Below, in pieces: positions 60,369 to 64,000 of a DNA stretch of 64,000 nt. Position numbers and translations under genes: made by a program. Below the pieces are notes generated by a model. The model had not been told where the DNA came from. It was given only the letters and a program-made list of their open reading frames with translations, and made no database searches. The DNA lies in assembly GCF_900116105.1 (NCBI RefSeq), contig NZ_FPAC01000002.1:124001-188000 (forward strand). The letters run 5' to 3'. Origin of the DNA: Paenibacillus sp. 453mf (GTDB lineage: Bacteria; Bacillota; Bacilli; Paenibacillales; Paenibacillaceae). Position 1 is the first letter of the stretch. Every line of letters starts with the position of its first letter.

Positions 60369-61532
60369 ATGAGCATGATTACTACCGATAAATTACGGGT
60401 CTTCGAGCAGGAAATGAAAGAGATCGGCAGTGATTTGAGGGAGGTGGGACTGTTGGTAGACGAGCAGCCTGAACGCTTGTCCCTATACACCAGCCGTCCT
60501 TCTCTGCAGCTTGCCAATCGGATGATGATTCCTCCTGAATATGGAGGAGAACCGATCGTGACGATCGGTTCAGAGAAATATTATGGACTTAGCTGTATCG
60601 AGCGGGTAACAGCCATTGAGCAGCTGGCATATGGCGATGCAGGCACATTCTTGGGCTGTCCGGGCGCATCCATGTCCGGCATTATCATCAATGAGCTTGC
60701 GGATTCTGAGCAGAAGGAACGGTTCTACTCCCGATTTCTTAAGGCTCCCTCCTGGACATTCTTTGCTCTGTCTGAACCCAAGAAAGGTTCTGATGCGACC
60801 GGAATTGAGACGAGAGTTTATCCTGATCCGGATGGAGGCATGATTCTGAGTGGCGAGAAATATTTTATCGGTAATGGCTGCCGTGCAGATATGGGGCTTG
60901 TATTTGCGCAGACCAGCCATACACCGCTAGGCATCCAGGTCCTGTTGATGGACACCTCGATGGAGGGGTTTGGTGCTGTTCCGCTCGATACGATGGGCGT
61001 TCGGGGAGTACAGCTTAGTCATCTTACCTTCAGCGGCTGCAAGATTGAAGAAGAGCAGGTACTCGGCAGACATTTGAGTAAATCCAGAAGGGGCTTCTGG
61101 GGAGCACTGCAAACCTTCCATCAGATGCGCCCCGGTGTAGCCGCGCTTGGTCTTGGTGTTGCCCAGGCAGCCTACGATTATCTGCTTGCAGAGCGCAAGC
61201 AATATAAGGAGAAGGAGCATCAGGAGCTGGAGCGGCTGTGGCTTCGGCTGGCAGCGACACGTTCGCTTATCCGCTATGCAGCAATGGAAATCGATGCAGA
61301 CGGGCATAAGGGGTATCTTGCTTCACTGGGCAAGATCCGAGCGACCCAGCTTGCAGAGGAAGCGACCCAGCTGGCGGCAGATTATTTGGGTCCCGGATCG
61401 CTGTATGAGCATCCGCTATTGAATAAATGGTATAGGGATGCAAGAGCATTTGAGTTCATGGAGGGAACGACCAACATACAGAAGGTCAATGTGTTCCAGG
61501 CTTATATTACGGGGAAAATGAACTATGCATAA
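60369..61532 (+). CDS. Acyl-CoA dehydrogenase-family flavoenzyme
   Basis: This 387-residue protein has the three-domain dehydrogenase layout. FFALSEPKKGSDATGIETRV is the flavin-binding signature, NGCRADMGLVFAQT lies in the middle beta domain, and QMRPGVAALGLGVAQAAYDYLLAER opens the helical end. The catalytic Glu is at about 365 in FMEGTTNIQ. AAGGAGGG lies 4 bases before ATG 60369 and 10 before ATG 60375; either may be used. With a free ACP in the operon it probably oxidises an acyl- or aminoacyl-S-ACP rather than a CoA ester, as biosynthetic relatives do. This is inference. Confidence 0.87.
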   Translation: MSMITTDKLRVFEQEMKEIGSDLREVGLLVDEQPERLSLYTSRPSLQLANRMMIPPEYGGEPIVTIGSEKYYGLSCIERVTAIEQLAYGDAGTFLGCPGASMSGIIINELADSEQKERFYSRFLKAPSWTFFALSEPKKGSDATGIETRVYPDPDGGMILSGEKYFIGNGCRADMGLVFAQTSHTPLGIQVLLMDTSMEGFGAVPLDTMGVRGVQLSHLTFSGCKIEEEQVLGRHLSKSRRGFWGALQTFHQMRPGVAALGLGVAQAAYDYLLAERKQYKEKEHQELERLWLRLAATRSLIRYAAMEIDADGHKGYLASLGKIRATQLAEEATQLAADYLGPGSLYEHPLLNKWYRDARAFEFMEGTTNIQKVNVFQAYITGKMNYA

Positions 61533-62544
61533 CAGCTTAAGGATCCCCCCGTTGTTCGTCGACAGTATCCACTGGCTTACTCTGCCTGATCAAGATTATG
61601 TATTGGAAGCATCACCGGAAGACTATCATGCCCTCTCCCCCTACCTGTACGCGGAGAAAGCGTATCTAGGCACCCCCATGGATTCTGCAATTCGTGCATA
61701 TATTCGAAACGGCAAGCGCGTGACCAGCGGGGATATGGCTTGTAAAGTACTGGAGCCCTTTCAGCAGGGCAGCTGCTGGGATACTATCGTACTCGCGCAG
61801 TCTTACCCTGACAGGTATGCTCTTAATCCTCCTCTGGCGCGGTTGCTTCATGAGGTTCCCCTTCACTTCGGAACGTATCTCGGTTTATCTCACCTAGGTC
61901 CGCTAGCCGCAGTAGAATTCATCCCTCTCATGCATTGGACCATGCAGCGTCAGGCACTCGTTGTCTTCTCCGAACAGCGGATTCTCCCTTGGAAGGAAGA
62001 AGACGTTGACTTCTCAGAACAAGGGCTCTTCCTTTCTCGGAAGGAAGAAGGACCATATCCTCGAACGGATATGGCCGTGGCTATGGAGGTTAGACCGGCA
62101 GGAGGAGCGCTTGAGCTTCATTACGAGGGTAAGCATGAGTGGTCTCACTCAAACGCGGAGACGATCATAGCATCACTCATTCGGAAGTACAGTCCGGATC
62201 AGATCTTTATCCAGTCTGCACTCCATCATGTGTTTGATTCTGATTCAGCGCCGGCTGTTCACCGCAGGGCAGAAGACGCACATAGCGGGGATGTCTGGAT
62301 ACAGCTTGCCGAATGGCTCAGCTTGAACCAGCCTGAACCCGGAACCAGAGTACTGCTCGCGGCAGGAGATGATCATCATCAGATGTCCGTCTGCTCTGTG
62401 ACGGTGCATTCGATGCCTGCACTAAATTTGCTGACGTTTAGCGAAGGAGAGATATGTCATGAAGAGTCTGGATTATACGACAGGAAAGATCAGCGGACTG
62501 CTGCTCAAGACAGCAGTACCTATGCTTCTAGCCTCTCTCGTTAA
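61525..62544 (+). CDS. Second degenerate thiolase-fold-like protein
   Basis: This 339-residue frame starts at ATG 61525, overlapping the dehydrogenase by 8 bases. No family is certain. The segment AHSGDVWIQLAEWLSLNQPEPGTRVLL aligns with GHTFSNDAFINLSEAMAKGWMRKGSHYLM of KASIII enzyme 2, and EWSHSNAETIIASLIRKY precedes it at the expected distance, suggesting a thiolase-like C-terminal half. I see no Cys in the expected nucleophile position. The last 28 codons overlap the MATE gene by 86 bases, an unusually long overlap; those residues are polar and low in complexity. Confidence 0.55.
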   Translation: MHNSLRIPPLFVDSIHWLTLPDQDYVLEASPEDYHALSPYLYAEKAYLGTPMDSAIRAYIRNGKRVTSGDMACKVLEPFQQGSCWDTIVLAQSYPDRYALNPPLARLLHEVPLHFGTYLGLSHLGPLAAVEFIPLMHWTMQRQALVVFSEQRILPWKEEDVDFSEQGLFLSRKEEGPYPRTDMAVAMEVRPAGGALELHYEGKHEWSHSNAETIIASLIRKYSPDQIFIQSALHHVFDSDSAPAVHRRAEDAHSGDVWIQLAEWLSLNQPEPGTRVLLAAGDDHHQMSVCSVTVHSMPALNLLTFSEGEICHEESGLYDRKDQRTAAQDSSTYASSLSR

Positions 62545-63826
62545 TATGATTACTCAGATGGCAAATGTGTTCTTTATGGGACATACAGGGCAGGATGTCC
62601 TGTATGTACTGTCTTTATATATTCCGATCTCGTTCCTCTTAATTGCACTCGTCGAAGCTCTCCAACTATCTACTCAGGTTACGATTTCTCGTAATCGCGG
62701 GAAGAACCAGACAGAAATTTCAAGCAAGCTGGCTCATTATGCTGCAGGCGGCCTTCTGCTGACGATAGCTGTCGGTCTGATCGTCATTCTGTGCGTACCG
62801 CTATTCCGCTACTATTATGGCATTGCAGACTCAGTCCATCCTCTCTTCTCAGGTTACGTAAGGGGGATGATGATTGCTGCCATCCCAACGGTTCTTGGGG
62901 CCATCGCAAATGCTGCCCTGCGTGGACTTGGGATGGCGCAGCAGGCTTCCATCATAGCGGTGGGGACAGCGGCAGTAAATGTACTGCTTGTGTACCTTCT
63001 GGTCCGTGTTATTGGCCTTAGCCTAAGCGGAATTGTCTACGCCAATATGATCAGCGGTCTGTTATCCCTTGCTGCTGCGGTTATTTATCTGATCCGCACG
63101 GGTCATCTCAAGCTTCCTCCACGTGTATGGAGGATGTCACAGTTAATTCTTTTACGGCATGTAGGTGTGCCTGTCTTTGTATCTTATTGTCTTATCTTCT
63201 TAAGCACGCTCTTCTACAACGGGATTATCAGCCCCTATGGTGAGAGTGTCATTGCCGGTTTCGGGGTAGGCTATCGAATTCAGACCATGGCCATCCTGCC
63301 AGGCATCGTGATCGGTTCAGCCATCGGAATTATCATTAATCAGAATATGGCTGAGAAGAAAGGCGAGAGAGCATACGAAGGCTTCAAGACAGGAATGCAG
63401 CACTCATATGCTGCCTATGTGCTGATCGCAGCCGGAGTATGGCTGTTCAAGGATTCAATCGTTTCCTTTCTTATTGTAGAGGAAGCAGCCCGGCAGGAAG
63501 CGGCACAGTATTTGAGCATAGTGGCACCATCTTACATACTGATGGGTCCGTTAATGACGGCACTTCTGACGATGGAACAGACAGGTCAGGGGTATAGAGC
63601 GCTTCTGCTGAACTCAGTTTATTTTATCCTTATCGTAACGGCCGGTTTTGGCATGACTTCTCTCTTAGATCAGCCAGAAGCCTTCTATTGGTGCATATTC
63701 TTCGCTAATCTGGCGGGAGCCAGTGTCATAATTCCCACGTTTCGAATGTATAAGAAACGCTATGTCCAAGCAGCATCGGATCCAGATCACAGAGCTCAAG
63801 AGAAAGTATTCTCACCACAAGCTTAA
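62459..63826 (+). CDS. MATE-family multidrug/metabolite exporter
   Basis: This 455-residue membrane protein has about twelve helices in two halves. It opens DYTTGKISGLLLKTAVPMLLASLVNMITQMANVFFMGHTG, the typical MATE N-terminus, and carries the second-half IISPYGESVIAGFGVGYRIQTMAILPGIVIGSAIGIIINQNM motif. AAGGAGA is 8 bases before ATG 62459. It uses an ion gradient to export cationic or amphipathic compounds. Its place in the operon suggests it exports the cluster product and gives self-protection. Confidence 0.9.
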   Translation: MKSLDYTTGKISGLLLKTAVPMLLASLVNMITQMANVFFMGHTGQDVLYVLSLYIPISFLLIALVEALQLSTQVTISRNRGKNQTEISSKLAHYAAGGLLLTIAVGLIVILCVPLFRYYYGIADSVHPLFSGYVRGMMIAAIPTVLGAIANAALRGLGMAQQASIIAVGTAAVNVLLVYLLVRVIGLSLSGIVYANMISGLLSLAAAVIYLIRTGHLKLPPRVWRMSQLILLRHVGVPVFVSYCLIFLSTLFYNGIISPYGESVIAGFGVGYRIQTMAILPGIVIGSAIGIIINQNMAEKKGERAYEGFKTGMQHSYAAYVLIAAGVWLFKDSIVSFLIVEEAARQEAAQYLSIVAPSYILMGPLMTALLTMEQTGQGYRALLLNSVYFILIVTAGFGMTSLLDQPEAFYWCIFFANLAGASVIIPTFRMYKKRYVQAASDPDHRAQEKVFSPQA

Positions 63827-63837
63827 GGAGGTGCGTC

Positions 63838-64000
63838 ATGAATCCATACTACCTGATGCAGCGTTTGGGAGAATCATGGGTTGCTGCGGATGAAGGCTTT
63901 ACACAGTTTTATGAAGTGCAGCCTGATTCCTGGAATAAGGATAGAGATACGCCGATTATTCCGGGTGTTCGTCATCCGCTCATTCCCTATTTTAAATTCA
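63838..64000 (+). CDS. Unknown gene, 5' end only (runs off right edge)
   Basis: ATG 63838 follows AAGGAGG with 7-base spacing, 11 bases after the MATE stop. The frame stays open for the 54 codons visible. The product begins MNPYYLMQRLGESWVAADEG and continues with PGVRHPLIPYFKF. Spacing shows it belongs to the same operon. The visible part matches nothing that I recognise. Confidence 0.65.
   Translation, partial: MNPYYLMQRLGESWVAADEGFTQFYEVQPDSWNKDRDTPIIPGVRHPLIPYFKF

Overview
The window looks like the chromosome of a Paenibacillus-type, spore-forming Bacillota. This is an inference from strong AGGAGG ribosome binding sites, moderate G+C, a bacillithiol-type FosB, a DUF3967/RacA-like protein, an ydaO-class c-di-AMP riboswitch, a family PL11 pectin lyase and an NprR-like peptide-sensing regulator. 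No rRNA, tRNA, transposase, phage or CRISPR genes were seen. Where the longest reading frame has no ribosome binding site at its first codon, the starts given here are moved to the best-supported one.

Layout. 1-1079: 5' part of a GH13 neopullulanase/maltogenic amylase (minus strand). 1401-5927: two-component system plus a two-gene ABC exporter of the peptide-antibiotic resistance type. 6269-10023: L-2-hydroxyacid (lactate) dehydrogenase, RacA-like protein, methionine aminopeptidase and CcdC. 10299-12208: an unknown anchored protein and an Rrf2 regulator with a good palindromic operator. 12378-17245: tandem proteins that fuse an ECF sigma-like cytoplasmic half, one membrane helix and an anti-sigma-type external half, with a broken third copy between them. 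17242-21125: LacI regulator, 6-phospho-beta-glucosidase and a lactonase. 21351-29201: a 2616-residue repeat protein. 29248-32346: methyltransferase and secreted rhamnogalacturonan lyase. 32705-35918: sulfate ABC transporter genes without an ATPase, plus YezD. 36004-42313: mixed housekeeping genes (membrane protein, GNAT, threonine synthase, NAD(P)-binding protein, NAD(P)HX repair enzyme, unknown protein).

42689-50394 is a potassium module: a c-di-AMP riboswitch and terminator, a small Rossmann-like protein, a 35-residue membrane peptide, KdpF, KdpA, KdpB, KdpC, and a tandemly duplicated KdpD sensor region with no kinase domain. An FMN reductase and FosB follow.

51842-64000 is the most unusual part. 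A small secreted peptide gene faces an NprR-like (RRNPP) regulator. Divergent from the regulator is a gene for a 94-residue protein built almost wholly of Ala/Arg pentads. Next comes a tightly packed operon: two KASIII-like enzymes with Cys and His but a His in place of the usual Asn, two thiolase-fold-like proteins without the catalytic Cys, a PGM1-like ATP-grasp ligase, a fold-III PLP decarboxylase, an acyl carrier protein, an acyl-CoA dehydrogenase and a companion protein, a MATE exporter, and an unknown gene running off the right edge. I infer a peptide-signal-controlled biosynthetic cluster making an exported acyl or amino-acyl small molecule. I do not recognise it as any described pathway.
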